This document shows, piece by piece, positions 36,459-45,904 of a stretch of DNA of 64,000 bases. Each line of letters begins with the position of its first letter. The first letter of the stretch is position 1. Both the position numbers and the translations under genes were made by a program. This DNA is from Acinetobacter bereziniae LMG 1003 = CIP 70.12 (lineage in GTDB: Bacteria; Pseudomonadota; Gammaproteobacteria; Pseudomonadales; Moraxellaceae). Below the pieces are notes generated by a model that saw nothing but the letters and a program-made list of their open reading frames with translations, ran no database searches and was not told the DNA's origin. The DNA lies in contig NZ_KB849756.1 in NCBI RefSeq assembly GCF_000368925.1, positions 2,123,679 through 2,187,678 on the forward strand, in the 5' to 3' direction.

Positions 36459-36838
36459 ATTTCATTTCCTAATTCTTTATTATAATTTGGTCAAATAAGA
36501 CCAGTTCTTGTGTATCTAAAGATACTTTTTTACTGTCAGTTCAACGTCACATATGAGATATAAATTTGCTTAATTTAAAAAATAACAACTCATATCACAG
36601 TTTTAAAATATTTGTTGAACTATTATTTATTTTCCTCATTTATTCCTACAAATAAATGAATTGATTTATGGCTTTTATACCTTGTATCTATTACGAATAC
36701 AACTAAATCCGATAAAACTTTAGTTTGATTGTAGGACAATTAAAACCAGAATTTGTGTACTTTTCGTACACTAAATTTTTCAACAGTTTAAGCAGAGTTA
36801 TCCACAGTTTTGTATTTTAATTATTCAATTCGAATTTA
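36459..36838. other. intergenic region, no gene seen
   Basis: About 380 bp of AT-rich DNA upstream of the DUF2726 gene. It contains one short palindrome (GTATCTAAAGATAC near 36513-36526). No coding frame, repeat family or operator was recognised. Confidence 0.5.
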
Positions 36839-36862
36839 AAGAGGGTGCTTTCGCACCCTCTT
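36839..36862 (-). terminator. terminator of the radical SAM gene
   Basis: AAGAGGGTGC, loop TTTC, GCACCCTCTT, followed on the minus strand by T-rich sequence. Confidence 0.85.
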
Positions 36863-36878
36863 GAACACTCACTAAAAC

Positions 36879-39278
36879 TTAAGCTCTACTTTTCGGCTTA
36901 GATTTTCCTTTACTGTTACCACCAAACGGTTTTTTACGATCCCCTGTTTCACGCGGTGGCAAACCTGTATGTTGTGTCAACACTTGCCCTTTTTGTGGGC
37001 GATTTGGCTGATTGGCATGTCGTGACTGAGTACGTGCAGTATTTTCACCCGTACGCTTTTGTGAATCACCTGCCAATGTTGAGTTCTTCTTACGTGCAGA
37101 TTGATACTGACCATCCGTACCTTGCGGTTGATAGGTTGGGATCAAATGCTGTTTAGAGTTGCCAATCAAATCAGCACGCCCCATTTCACGTAAGGCATCA
37201 CGTAATAAAGGCCAGTTATTTGGATCATGATAACGTAAGAATGCTTTATGTAAGCGACGACGCTTTTCACCTTTGACAATATCGACATTTTCAGTATAAC
37301 GCGCCACCTTCGCCAACGGATTTTTGTTGGTATGGTACATAGTGGTCGCTGTTGCCATTGGTGATGGATAGAAAGTCTGAACCTGATCGGCACGGAAACC
37401 ATTTTTCTTGAGCCAGATCGCCAGATTCATCATGTCATAATCTGTAGTTCCTGGATGCGCAGCAATAAAATAAGGAATAAGATATTGTTCTTTACCCGCT
37501 TCCTTACTAAAACGATCAAACATCTGCTTAAAGCGGTCATAAGTTCCTATTCCGGGTTTCATCATCTTCGACAATGGACCTTTTTCGGTATGCTCAGGGG
37601 CAATTTTCAAATACCCGCCCACATGATGTTGAACCAGCTCTTTGACATATTCAGGATTTAATACAGCAAGATCATAGCGCAAGCCAGAACCGATCAGAAT
37701 TTTTTTAATACCTTTGATTGCACGGGCTTTACGGTACAACTGTGTTAGAGGCGCATGATCAGTATGTAAATTTTGACATACACCCGGATAAACACAGGAA
37801 GGTTTACGACAATTTTTTTCAATTTCTGGATCTTTACAATGCAAACGGTACATATTTGCCGTTGGACCACCGAGATCAGAAATAATGCCTGTGAAGCCAG
37901 GTGCTGTATCACGAATCTTTTCGACTTCACGCAAAATTGATTCTTCTGAACGGTTTTGAATAATTCGCCCTTCATGCTCAGTAATTGAACAGAAAGTACA
38001 ACCGCCAAAACAGCCACGCATAATATTCACGGAGAATTTAATCATGTCGAAGGCTGGGAAGCGTGCATTGCCATAAGCAGGATGTGGTAAACGTGCATAA
38101 GGTAAATCAAACACATAGTCCATTTCTTCAGTGGTCAATGGAATCGGTGGCGCATTCAGCCAAACATCACGTTCACCATGTTTTTGCACCAATGCTCGCG
38201 CATTTCCCGGATTGGTTTCCAAGTGTAAAATACGGTTTGCGTGTGCATACAACACAGGATCTTCTGCCACTTCTTCAAAAGCAGGTAAACGAATTACCGC
38301 CAGCTCGCGCGGTGGTAATTTATGTTTAATCGCCTTTGAAGCAGGCTGTAAACGTACAATTTGAGTATTTTCATCCAGATGATCGCCTTCACGTACCACA
38401 GGATTGGCAACCAATTCTTTTTGGAAATTTTGATATTGGCTCAAAGAATTGCCTTTATTCTGCTCAATCTCACATCCATCCAAATCTTCGGTCATCACAT
38501 ACGGGTTAATGATCGGATCAACTCGCCCGATTGAATCCACATCATTGGATGCAATTTCAACAAATTTGGCTTTTGAAGCACGATTGCTCTTATTGACGAT
38601 GAATGCTGTGCCACGAACATCGGTAATTTCATGAATTTTTTGACCTTTGGCAAGGCGATGCATCACTTCAACAATAGAGCGTTCACCATTACCATACATC
38701 AATAAATCTGCTTTAGAATCCATCAACACTGAACGACGGACTTTATCTGACCAATAATCATAATGGGCGATACGGCGTAAAGACGCTTCGATGCCGCCCA
38801 ACAATACAGGTACATCCGGAAATGCTTCACGACAACGTTGGCAATACACCGTTGCAGCACGATCGGGACGTTTATTCGGCACATTGTCTGGAGAATAAGC
38901 ATCATCTGAACGAATCTTACGATCTGCTGTATAGCGATTGATCATCGAGTCCATATTGCCTGCTGTAACACCCCAAGCAATATTTGGTTTACCTAGAACT
39001 TTAAAGGCTTCGGCAGATGTCCAATCGGGTTGAGCAATAATGCCAACACGGAAACCTTGCGCTTCAAGTGTTCGACCAATAATCCCTGAGCAGAATGAAG
39101 GATGGTCAATATATGCATCCCCACACACTAAAATAAAGTCACAACTGTCCCAACCGAGTTGATCCATTTCTTCGCGAGACATAGGCAAAAAAGGTGCTGG
39201 TTCAAAGCACGATGCCCAATATTTGTCATAATCAAACAACGCAACAGGCGCTGTCTGAGCAGTATAAGCGGTCGACAT
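36879..39278 (-). CDS. YgiQ family radical SAM protein
   Basis: 799 aa from the preferred start MSTAYTAQTAPVALFDYDKYW. N-terminal B12-like or YgiQ-N domain with DFILVCGDAYIDHPSFCSGIIGR. The radical SAM cluster ligands are in RGCFGGCTFCSI (CxxxCxxC). Further Cys lie at KNCRKPSCVYPGVCQNL. The C-terminus (about 700-799) is a basic, Gln/Lys/Arg-rich disordered tail. Function of YgiQ proteins is not settled. A longer reading adding 27 N-terminal residues was rejected because the family starts near the motif. Confidence 0.92.
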   Translation of the reverse strand: MSTAYTAQTAPVALFDYDKYWASCFEPAPFLPMSREEMDQLGWDSCDFILVCGDAYIDHPSFCSGIIGRTLEAQGFRVGIIAQPDWTSAEAFKVLGKPNIAWGVTAGNMDSMINRYTADRKIRSDDAYSPDNVPNKRPDRAATVYCQRCREAFPDVPVLLGGIEASLRRIAHYDYWSDKVRRSVLMDSKADLLMYGNGERSIVEVMHRLAKGQKIHEITDVRGTAFIVNKSNRASKAKFVEIASNDVDSIGRVDPIINPYVMTEDLDGCEIEQNKGNSLSQYQNFQKELVANPVVREGDHLDENTQIVRLQPASKAIKHKLPPRELAVIRLPAFEEVAEDPVLYAHANRILHLETNPGNARALVQKHGERDVWLNAPPIPLTTEEMDYVFDLPYARLPHPAYGNARFPAFDMIKFSVNIMRGCFGGCTFCSITEHEGRIIQNRSEESILREVEKIRDTAPGFTGIISDLGGPTANMYRLHCKDPEIEKNCRKPSCVYPGVCQNLHTDHAPLTQLYRKARAIKGIKKILIGSGLRYDLAVLNPEYVKELVQHHVGGYLKIAPEHTEKGPLSKMMKPGIGTYDRFKQMFDRFSKEAGKEQYLIPYFIAAHPGTTDYDMMNLAIWLKKNGFRADQVQTFYPSPMATATTMYHTNKNPLAKVARYTENVDIVKGEKRRRLHKAFLRYHDPNNWPLLRDALREMGRADLIGNSKQHLIPTYQPQGTDGQYQSARKKNSTLAGDSQKRTGENTARTQSRHANQPNRPQKGQVLTQHTGLPPRETGDRKKPFGGNSKGKSKPKSRA

Positions 39279-39494
39279 GGTAAGTTTTCTCGATTGGCGG
39301 TTGGCGATCGGAAGAGATCTAAGATGAAAGCCAATCATTTTACCATGAATTTTGCTCATGTTGCTTGATTAAAAAGTAAACATTTTATTTTTAGCAGTGA
39401 TTTCTCTATTTTCATTTCATTCAAATGTCGAAATGAAATGAATAAACTGTTTTAAATGAGGATCGTGAATCAATCAATAAAAGCTCAGGGCAAT

Positions 39495-40733
39495 TTAGTT
39501 CGATTCAAGCTTTGTCGAATCTGAGTCAGTTTGCTTCTGCATTTGATTTAATTTTAGCGCGACCAATAACCCAATACCCAGTACAACAGTTATGCTTACG
39601 GTTAAACCCGACCAGCCATATTTTTCCCAAATCAAGCCACTACCACTGCCCAACAGGCTTGAACCGAGATAGTAGCAGAACAAATACAGCGAAGAACCGA
39701 CTGCACGATATTGTAAAGACTGTATAGATACCCAACTGCTTGAGGTGGAATGTGCCGCAAAAAATGAAAAGGTGAAAATAAATAACCCAATTAACACAGT
39801 CCATAAAGATGGAATAAACATTATCCACAAACCTAGCGCCATACTACAAAACATCGCAATCAAGACTTTTGCACGTCCAAATCGACGACTCCAGCCAGCT
39901 GCACGTGGTGAGCTATAAATACCTGATAAATAGGCGATCGAAATCAAGCCAATCCACGTCTGAGACAACTCAAAAGGTTTTTCTAAAAGATGATAGCTCA
40001 TGTAATTAAACACAGTGACAAAGCAACCCATCAAAATAAAACCTTCGATGAATAGGAATCTTAATTTTGCATCAGAGAGGTTTTTCTTGAACGATTCGAT
40101 AAAGCGAGAGAATTGAATCGGATAAGATTTAAAGTGTTTGGACACAGGGAGTGCAACATAGAAAGTGATGGCGATCAATAAATTGAGTATGCCAATAATC
40201 ATAGTAGCTGTTTGCCATGAAATATAATCCAGTAAAACGCCTGCGATTAAGCGCCCACTCATACCGCCAATCGCAGTACCTGAAATATACAAACCCATTG
40301 CAAAGCCAACATCTTTTTGTGCGATTTCTTCGCCAATATAGGTCATCGCTACTGATGCAACTCCACTCACCGCCAGACCAATCAGCATTCGTGTGGCAAG
40401 GAAGATTTCCCAATAGGGTAGTAATGAGCTAATTAATAATAAAGTGGCTGTTGAAAACAAAGAAATCGTCATGATCTGTTTACGACCATAACGATCTGAG
40501 ATTAACCCTGCAAACAAAAGCCCCAAAGCCAATGTAATGGTGGAAAATGAAAGTGGGAAACTGCTATGTGTAGGGGTCACATGAAAGAATTTTGCCAGAA
40601 AAGGCATCATCGGCTGAACACAATACAATGATGAAAATACCGCAAACCCTGCTAGAAATAGTGACAGCAAAATCGCCAGAAAGGGACGAGTACCATACTC
40701 AATATACGCTGTAGATTCAGATGCATCAGACAT
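39495..40733 (-). CDS. MFS transporter, YnfM-like
   Basis: 412 aa with about 12 helices. Signature loops: GLISDRYGRKQIM between helices 2 and 3, and RRFGRAKVL in the second half. The N-terminus LYCVQPMMPFLAKFFHVTP is typical of the YnfM/arabinose-efflux-like group. Substrate unknown, likely small-molecule efflux. It is single; the downstream neighbour is the radical SAM gene. Confidence 0.88.
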   Translation of the reverse strand: MSDASESTAYIEYGTRPFLAILLSLFLAGFAVFSSLYCVQPMMPFLAKFFHVTPTHSSFPLSFSTITLALGLLFAGLISDRYGRKQIMTISLFSTATLLLISSLLPYWEIFLATRMLIGLAVSGVASVAMTYIGEEIAQKDVGFAMGLYISGTAIGGMSGRLIAGVLLDYISWQTATMIIGILNLLIAITFYVALPVSKHFKSYPIQFSRFIESFKKNLSDAKLRFLFIEGFILMGCFVTVFNYMSYHLLEKPFELSQTWIGLISIAYLSGIYSSPRAAGWSRRFGRAKVLIAMFCSMALGLWIMFIPSLWTVLIGLFIFTFSFFAAHSTSSSWVSIQSLQYRAVGSSLYLFCYYLGSSLLGSGSGLIWEKYGWSGLTVSITVVLGIGLLVALKLNQMQKQTDSDSTKLESN

Positions 40734-40968
40734 AGTTTTTCCTCATGTCTGATCAGTATACGCCTATTTTGAATAATTGATAAAAGTGAAAAAATTATCG
40801 GAGATTCATTCCTTGCTTAGCAAAGAATAAAATACCGATAACAAACTAAATTTTATAAAAATAAAACTTAAAAATGAATTTTAAAATATAAAAAAGAGCA
40901 TATTTTTAATACACTCTTCTCATAATTTTAGAAACTTTTCTAATGTTCACTGAATCATCAGAACAACC

Positions 40969-41622
40969 TTAAACTTTTTTCTCTTCGATGTTCAGTGCAT
41001 TGATTGCCAAGACAGCTTGAGTACGATTTTGTACACCCAACTTACGGAATATTGCAGTCACATGCGCTTTAATCGTCGCTTCAGAAACATCCAGTTCATA
41101 TGCGATTTGTTTATTCAGCAAACCTTCGGCAACCATCATTAAGACACGGAATTGCTGTGGCGTTAGAGATTGGATACGCTCTGCCAAAGCTGTTTCATCT
41201 GCAGCACGAGGGTCAAAATTCATATTCGCAGTCGGTAAATTTGGCGGCAACCAAATTTCGCCTTCTAATACTTGGCGAATTGCTTCCCCAATATGGCTTG
41301 GATGCGCAGACTTCGGAATATAACCCATTGCACCGTGCGCAATCGCACGCTGAATAATCGATGCTTCTTCGTGGGCTGATACCACAATAATTGGAATCGC
41401 AGGATACTGTGCACGAACATGGACCAATGCAGAGAAACCCGATGCGCCAGGTAAATTTAAATCCAATAAGACTAAATCTGGTTCAGGACCATTTTCCAAA
41501 CGCTCGTAGAACTCATTAACAGCCGCAGTTTCACTGATTTGAGCTTGTGGCAAACTATAACGAACCGCCTGAATTAACGCATGGCGAAACAGTGGATGAT
41601 CATCAACGATTAAAATATTCAT
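40969..41622 (-). CDS. orphan NarL/FixJ-type response regulator
   Basis: 217 aa. Receiver domain 1-120 with DDHPLFRHAL, phospho-acceptor in LVLLDLNLPGASGF (about residue 54) and Lys in IPKSAHPS. LuxR-type HTH at about 145-205 (LTPQQFRVLMMVAEGLLNKQIAYELDVSEATIKAHV). No kinase gene is near. The sequence style recalls AgmR/ErdR regulators of alcohol and acetate metabolism in pseudomonads, and acs is 5.6 kb away, but this link is inference. Confidence 0.88.
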   Translation of the reverse strand: MNILIVDDHPLFRHALIQAVRYSLPQAQISETAAVNEFYERLENGPEPDLVLLDLNLPGASGFSALVHVRAQYPAIPIIVVSAHEEASIIQRAIAHGAMGYIPKSAHPSHIGEAIRQVLEGEIWLPPNLPTANMNFDPRAADETALAERIQSLTPQQFRVLMMVAEGLLNKQIAYELDVSEATIKAHVTAIFRKLGVQNRTQAVLAINALNIEEKKV

Positions 41623-41999
41623 AAGCGAAGTGAGAGATCTCTAGCACAGTTCTTTTATTCTAACCGCACTATTGCTATTTAAGATACGTTAATATTAACG
41701 AATTTTTGAATTATTTGTGTGCTTTAATGAGAATTCCCTACTCTTTTTCGGTTATTTCTCAAAATACAGATTTAAATATCACTTTTAAATATAAAATAAA
41801 CATCTAAAAATGAATTGCTTATCCAAATAAATAATATCAAATAAGTTCAGCAATTTAGACTATATCTTCTCCTTAAAATGAAGCATTTTCCTGTATATCT
41901 CAAAAATTGATAACCAATCTGTTTTTCATTATTTTACCAATCTCACTGAATATAGATAAATGAATGGCATTCCGAGATTCAATTTATTAGGTTGCCAAC
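41623..41999. other. divergent intergenic region, no gene seen
   Basis: AT-rich 377 bp between the response regulator and the msuE-like gene. It must hold both promoters. No convincing sigma-54 box (GG-N10-GC type) or operator could be read. Confidence 0.45.
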
Positions 42000-42737
42000 A
42001 TGTCTATTTATACTCAACAAAAACCCTTAAATATTGTTGCTGTATCAGGGGGCTTAAATAACCCTTCAAAAACAGAAAGTTTAGTTCAAGCCATTTTAGA
42101 TGAGCTCGGTCAAGCAACTCCGATCAATGTGCATTTTATTAAATTCAGTGAAATTGGTCATTTACTGGGTGGTGCAATTTACCGTAATCAGCTTCCACAA
42201 CGTGTACAAGATGATTTAGCAGCCGTCGAAGCAGCAGATGCCTTGATCGTCGGCACACCAGTTTATCGTGCATCTTTCACGGGTTTATTTAAACATTTCT
42301 TTGACTTTGTTGAACAAACAGCACTGGTGGATGTGCCGGTATTACTGGCTGCTTCAGGCGGAAGCGATCGCCATGCATTGGTATTGGAACATCAGCTTCG
42401 TCCATTATTTAGCTTTTTCCAAGCCCAAACCCTACCGATTGGTGTCTATGCAACCGATCGTGATTTTACACCTGAATACACCATCAAGAGTGAACATATT
42501 CAAGATCGTATTACTTTGGCTGTTGCACGCGCATTGCCAATTTTGGAATGGGCTCCTGCAAAAGGGCAACGTGCTGAGGTTGTCAAAGCTAAGACGGAAC
42601 AAGCCAATCAAAACTTAGGGATTAACAAACAAATCGAGCAAGATGAGGTACTGCCTTCAGCTGCAATCCCAAACTTGGATGCAGCAGAAAACCGTCTTCA
42701 TGCAAAATCCAAATCACCACAATCACAGGTTGCTTAA
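42000..42737 (+). CDS. msuE: NAD(P)H-dependent FMN reductase, MsuE-like
   Basis: 245-aa flavodoxin-like reductase supplying FMNH2 to the monooxygenase encoded next. Flavin-binding parts: VAVSGGLNNPSKTESLVQAIL (phosphate loop) and DALIVGTPVYRASFTGLFKHF. The C-terminal 50 residues form a charged Gln/Lys extension beyond the usual reductase length. 45 bp before sfnG, clearly one operon. Named by similarity and partner; MsuE or SfnF/SsuE-type roles are hard to tell apart. Confidence 0.85.
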   Translation: MSIYTQQKPLNIVAVSGGLNNPSKTESLVQAILDELGQATPINVHFIKFSEIGHLLGGAIYRNQLPQRVQDDLAAVEAADALIVGTPVYRASFTGLFKHFFDFVEQTALVDVPVLLAASGGSDRHALVLEHQLRPLFSFFQAQTLPIGVYATDRDFTPEYTIKSEHIQDRITLAVARALPILEWAPAKGQRAEVVKAKTEQANQNLGINKQIEQDEVLPSAAIPNLDAAENRLHAKSKSPQSQVA

Positions 42738-42782
42738 TTGCAACCTCGTAGCCGCAGATAATAAAAAATAGAGGGTCATGTT

Positions 42783-43901
42783 ATGTCACAGTTTTCATCA
42801 CACCATAATCCAGCCATTAAGTTTGCATATTGGGTGCCCAATGTCAGCGGTGGTTTAGTGGTCAGTAATATTGAACAACGTACCGACTGGAGCTATGACT
42901 ATAATGTCCGCTTAGCACAAGCGGCTGAAAAAAGTGGTTTCGAATATGCCCTCACCCAAATTCGTTTCACCGCAGGCTATGGCGCTGAAAATCAACATGA
43001 GTCTGTAAGTTTTAGCCATGCTTTATTGGCGAAGACGGACAAATTAAAAGTGATTGCAGCCATTTTGCCTGGTCCATGGAAACCTGTTTTAGCGGCCAAA
43101 CAATTGGCAACGATCGACTATCTGACTAATGGTCGTATTGCCATTAATGTGGTGAGCGGTTGGTTTCGTGGTGAGTTTGATGCCATCGGTGAACCATGGC
43201 CTGAACATGATGAGCGCTATGTCCGTTCTGAAGAATTTATTCGAACTTTAAAAGGAATATGGACTACAGATAACTATAGTTTCGATGGCAAATATTATCA
43301 GTTTAAAGACTACACCCTAAAACCAAAACCTTTGCAAAAACCGCATATTGAAGTGTTTCAGGGAGGAAGTTCTCGTGCAGCACGTGATATGGCATCTCGT
43401 GTATCTGATTGGTATTTTACCAATGGCAATACTCCTGAAGAATTAAAAAAGCAAATTGATGATATTCGAGAAAAAGCCAAGCTGAATGGTCATTCAGTAA
43501 AAATTGGGGTCAATGCTTTTATTATTGCCCGTGATACAGAGCAAGAAGCCAAAGCAGTATTACAGGAAATTATTGATCAAGCCAATGTTGAAGCAGTCAA
43601 TGCTTTTGGTGATGCAACCCGTGAAGCAGGTGCTGCCTCTAAAGAGGGCGAAGGCAACTGGGCAAAATCAACTTTTGAAGACTTGGTGCAATATAACGAT
43701 GGCTTTAAGACCAATTTGATTGGCACACCGCAACAGATTGCTGAACGAATCGTTGAGTTAAAAAGTGTGGGCGTCGACCTCGTTCTTTCGGGCTTCTTAC
43801 ATTTTATTGAGGAAGTTGAATATTTTGGAGAAAAAGTGCTGCCTTTGGTACGTCAACTTGAAGAAACTCAAAAAGCGCAAATTACTGCGAAATCAGCCTG
43901 A
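42783..43901 (+). CDS. sfnG: dimethylsulfone monooxygenase
   Basis: 372-aa FMNH2-dependent luciferase-like monooxygenase. The N-terminal stretch FAYWVPNVSGGLVVSNIEQRTDW and FEYALTQIRFTAGYGAENQHESV are diagnostic of SfnG, which converts dimethylsulfone to methanesulfinate so that its sulfur can be used. Partner reductase immediately upstream; the DszC/SfnC-like gene lies 2 kb downstream. Expression is expected under sulfate starvation. A terminator follows. Confidence 0.92.
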   Translation: MSQFSSHHNPAIKFAYWVPNVSGGLVVSNIEQRTDWSYDYNVRLAQAAEKSGFEYALTQIRFTAGYGAENQHESVSFSHALLAKTDKLKVIAAILPGPWKPVLAAKQLATIDYLTNGRIAINVVSGWFRGEFDAIGEPWPEHDERYVRSEEFIRTLKGIWTTDNYSFDGKYYQFKDYTLKPKPLQKPHIEVFQGGSSRAARDMASRVSDWYFTNGNTPEELKKQIDDIREKAKLNGHSVKIGVNAFIIARDTEQEAKAVLQEIIDQANVEAVNAFGDATREAGAASKEGEGNWAKSTFEDLVQYNDGFKTNLIGTPQQIAERIVELKSVGVDLVLSGFLHFIEEVEYFGEKVLPLVRQLEETQKAQITAKSA

Positions 43902-43970
43902 TCATTTCTAGTGCCAGAGTTTGTGCCGTAGAAAACAACAATAAACAACTAAAACAAAATTTGCAGCTTA

Positions 43971-44001
43971 TCCCTCATGACTCGGCTTGAGGGATTTTTT
44001 T
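43971..44001 (+). terminator. terminator after sfnG
   Basis: TCCCTCA...TGAGGGA stem with a following run of eight T. Confidence 0.88.
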
Positions 44002-44209
44002 TGACACCGCTAAAGTTTCATGGTCGTTCAGTATGAACAGCCCAATCAGCTATAAAATATCGTTCTTCACCGATTGATTTGTTTTAATCATCTATTTTGC
44101 TTCAAGTATCTATATCGACATACATATACTCAACAAGCTTGATCTTGGAAAATCTCTAATCCACATTAAAATAATCTCTTTTTGCCTGTATAGATTGGAA
44201 TAAGTGGTT

Positions 44210-45382
44210 ATGGCTCTTTTAAAGAAAACAAAAACGATCTTTTACGTCTTGATCAGTAGCATGGGACTGACGACTTATGTAAATGCCAATCAGCAAATAA
44301 CCACAGCGAAGGTTGAAAATGCAATGACTCAGGCATTTCAGCCCTTAATGCAAAAATATGCAGTACCCGGGATGGCAATTGGAGTACTGTACCAAGGCAA
44401 AAGTTATGAAAAATACTATGGTGTACAATCACTTGCTGACAAGAAATCAGTCAATAAAAATACCCTGTTTGAATTAGGCTCTGTGAGTAAACTGTTTACT
44501 GCAACGGCGGGCAGTTATGCGCAAAGTGTATCTAAACTATCACTTCAAGACCATCCAGGAAAATATTTACCTGCATTAAAAAATTCAGAAATTAATCAAG
44601 TCACACTTTTGCAGTTGGCAACCTACACCACGGGTAATCTGCCATTACAATTTCCTGATCAAATCGAAACCGATGCACAAACGCTTAAATACTTTCAAGA
44701 TTGGAAAGTCAATCAACCCGTTGGTCAATTTAGACAATATTCAAACCCTAGTATAGGGCTATTTGGCGAAGCTACAGCAAAAGCCATGAACATGCCGTTT
44801 AGCACATTATTAGAGCGAGTTATCTTTCCACAACTTCAGCTCCAACATAGTTATGTCAATGTCCCAAAAGCACAACAAGCCCAGTATGCTTTTGGCTATG
44901 ATCAAAACAATCGCCCAATTCGAGTTAATCCGGGACCTTTCGATGCTCAAGCCTATGGGGTGAAATCAAACCTTCCTGATCTTCTACAGTTCTTAAAATT
45001 GAACTTAAATCCAGATCAAGCGAAGGCATCCATTCGACCTGCAATCGAAGGAACGCATATCGGTTACTTTAAAATGGGAGGGATGACCCAAGCACTTGGA
45101 TGGGAAACTTTCGACTATCCAGTAAGCTTAGAAACATTATTAGAAAGCAACTCTGACCGTGTGGTGATGCAATCAAACCCAGTTGAAAAAACACTGGTCA
45201 AATCAGGGGCAAGAGTATTCCATAAAACAGGATCAACAAATGGTTTTGGAACCTATCTGATTTATATTCCTGCGGAAAAATTTGGCTTGGTCATGCTGAT
45301 GAATAAAAGAATTGCAAATGCCGAACGTATTCAAGCCGCTTATGAAGTATTGAATACCTTGAAACAGACATCTCATCCTTAA
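44210..45382 (+). CDS. class C beta-lactamase, ADC type
   Basis: 390-aa serine cephalosporinase, exported by a signal peptide (about residues 1-27). Catalytic SVSK (in FELGSVSKLFTATAG), YSN (FRQYSNPSIGLFGE) and KTG (VFHKTGSTNGFGTY) are all intact. Long stretches such as RVNPGPFDAQAYGVKS and QLATYTTGN match Acinetobacter ADC enzymes, though the sequence is clearly diverged from the A. baumannii versions. ATG at 44210 is preferred over GTG at 44204. There is no ampR beside it and no insertion element upstream, so low constitutive expression is expected. Confidence 0.95.
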   Translation: MALLKKTKTIFYVLISSMGLTTYVNANQQITTAKVENAMTQAFQPLMQKYAVPGMAIGVLYQGKSYEKYYGVQSLADKKSVNKNTLFELGSVSKLFTATAGSYAQSVSKLSLQDHPGKYLPALKNSEINQVTLLQLATYTTGNLPLQFPDQIETDAQTLKYFQDWKVNQPVGQFRQYSNPSIGLFGEATAKAMNMPFSTLLERVIFPQLQLQHSYVNVPKAQQAQYAFGYDQNNRPIRVNPGPFDAQAYGVKSNLPDLLQFLKLNLNPDQAKASIRPAIEGTHIGYFKMGGMTQALGWETFDYPVSLETLLESNSDRVVMQSNPVEKTLVKSGARVFHKTGSTNGFGTYLIYIPAEKFGLVMLMNKRIANAERIQAAYEVLNTLKQTSHP

Positions 45383-45402
45383 CCTTTGTTGATTGTCGAA
45401 GT

Positions 45403-45421
45403 GAGGTACGCCATGTACCTC
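45403..45421 (+). terminator. hairpin after the beta-lactamase gene
   Basis: GAGGTAC, loop GCCAT, GTACCTC, 20 bp after the stop. No T tract, so it is a weak terminator candidate. Confidence 0.5.
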
Positions 45422-45530
45422 TCAGCGATTCAAAGCTTATGCTGTCTCAGCTTCTTACCTGTAGTCAATTTTTTGAAAAAAAATACAGTAAATATAATTT
45501 TTAGACCAATAAATTCAATATGATAAATAT

Positions 45531-45864
45531 ATTGTTTGATAATCTAAAGCTTGCAATGCCACGCTTTAGATCTATAGTTTAAATCGGTTTGCGTAGGCGA
45601 TGCTTCACTTTTCAGAGATAAAAAGATGACAAAAATCTTTCGTTTAAAAGGGTTCTTGCGCTGCAAACAAAGCAGTGCTTTGTTTTTGCTCATATACCCC
45701 CGCTCAACATGGCGACATCCATGTCGCCTCACGATAGCAAGACTGTCTGAGAATCAAAAATACAAAAAACTGTTTATACAAAACTTTCAAAAATCCATAT
45801 AAAAAGCATATGCTTGTTTGAAGATAAATCACTTGTATGAATAATCAGGTGGTTTGACTATATC
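45531..45864 (+). repeat. dispersed intergenic repeat, copy 2
   Basis: Second copy of the repeat at 27809-28067, same orientation, about 70 bp longer because of an insert near 45650-45700. The hairpin GGCGACATCCATGTCGCC and the end block CACTTGTATGAATAATCAGG are intact, while the CACTTTTC hairpin has decayed. It fills most of the 522-bp gap between the beta-lactamase and the SfnC-like gene. Confidence 0.75.
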
Positions 45865-45904
45865 TAAGTTTGGTCACATAGACAAATGAAATGGCTGAGC
45901 TTGC

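Noticed and set aside
41940..41999. sigma-54 promoter for the msuE-sfnG operon
   Set aside because: A TGGCA near 41967 has no matching GC element at the required spacing.
44004..44209. cre tag controlling the beta-lactamase
   Set aside because: Only a half site TTCAC is present at about 44073, without the second repeat.
45544..45732. coding gene in the minus strand of the dispersed repeat
   Set aside because: The frame is not shared by copy 1 and has no ribosome binding site; conservation follows hairpins.
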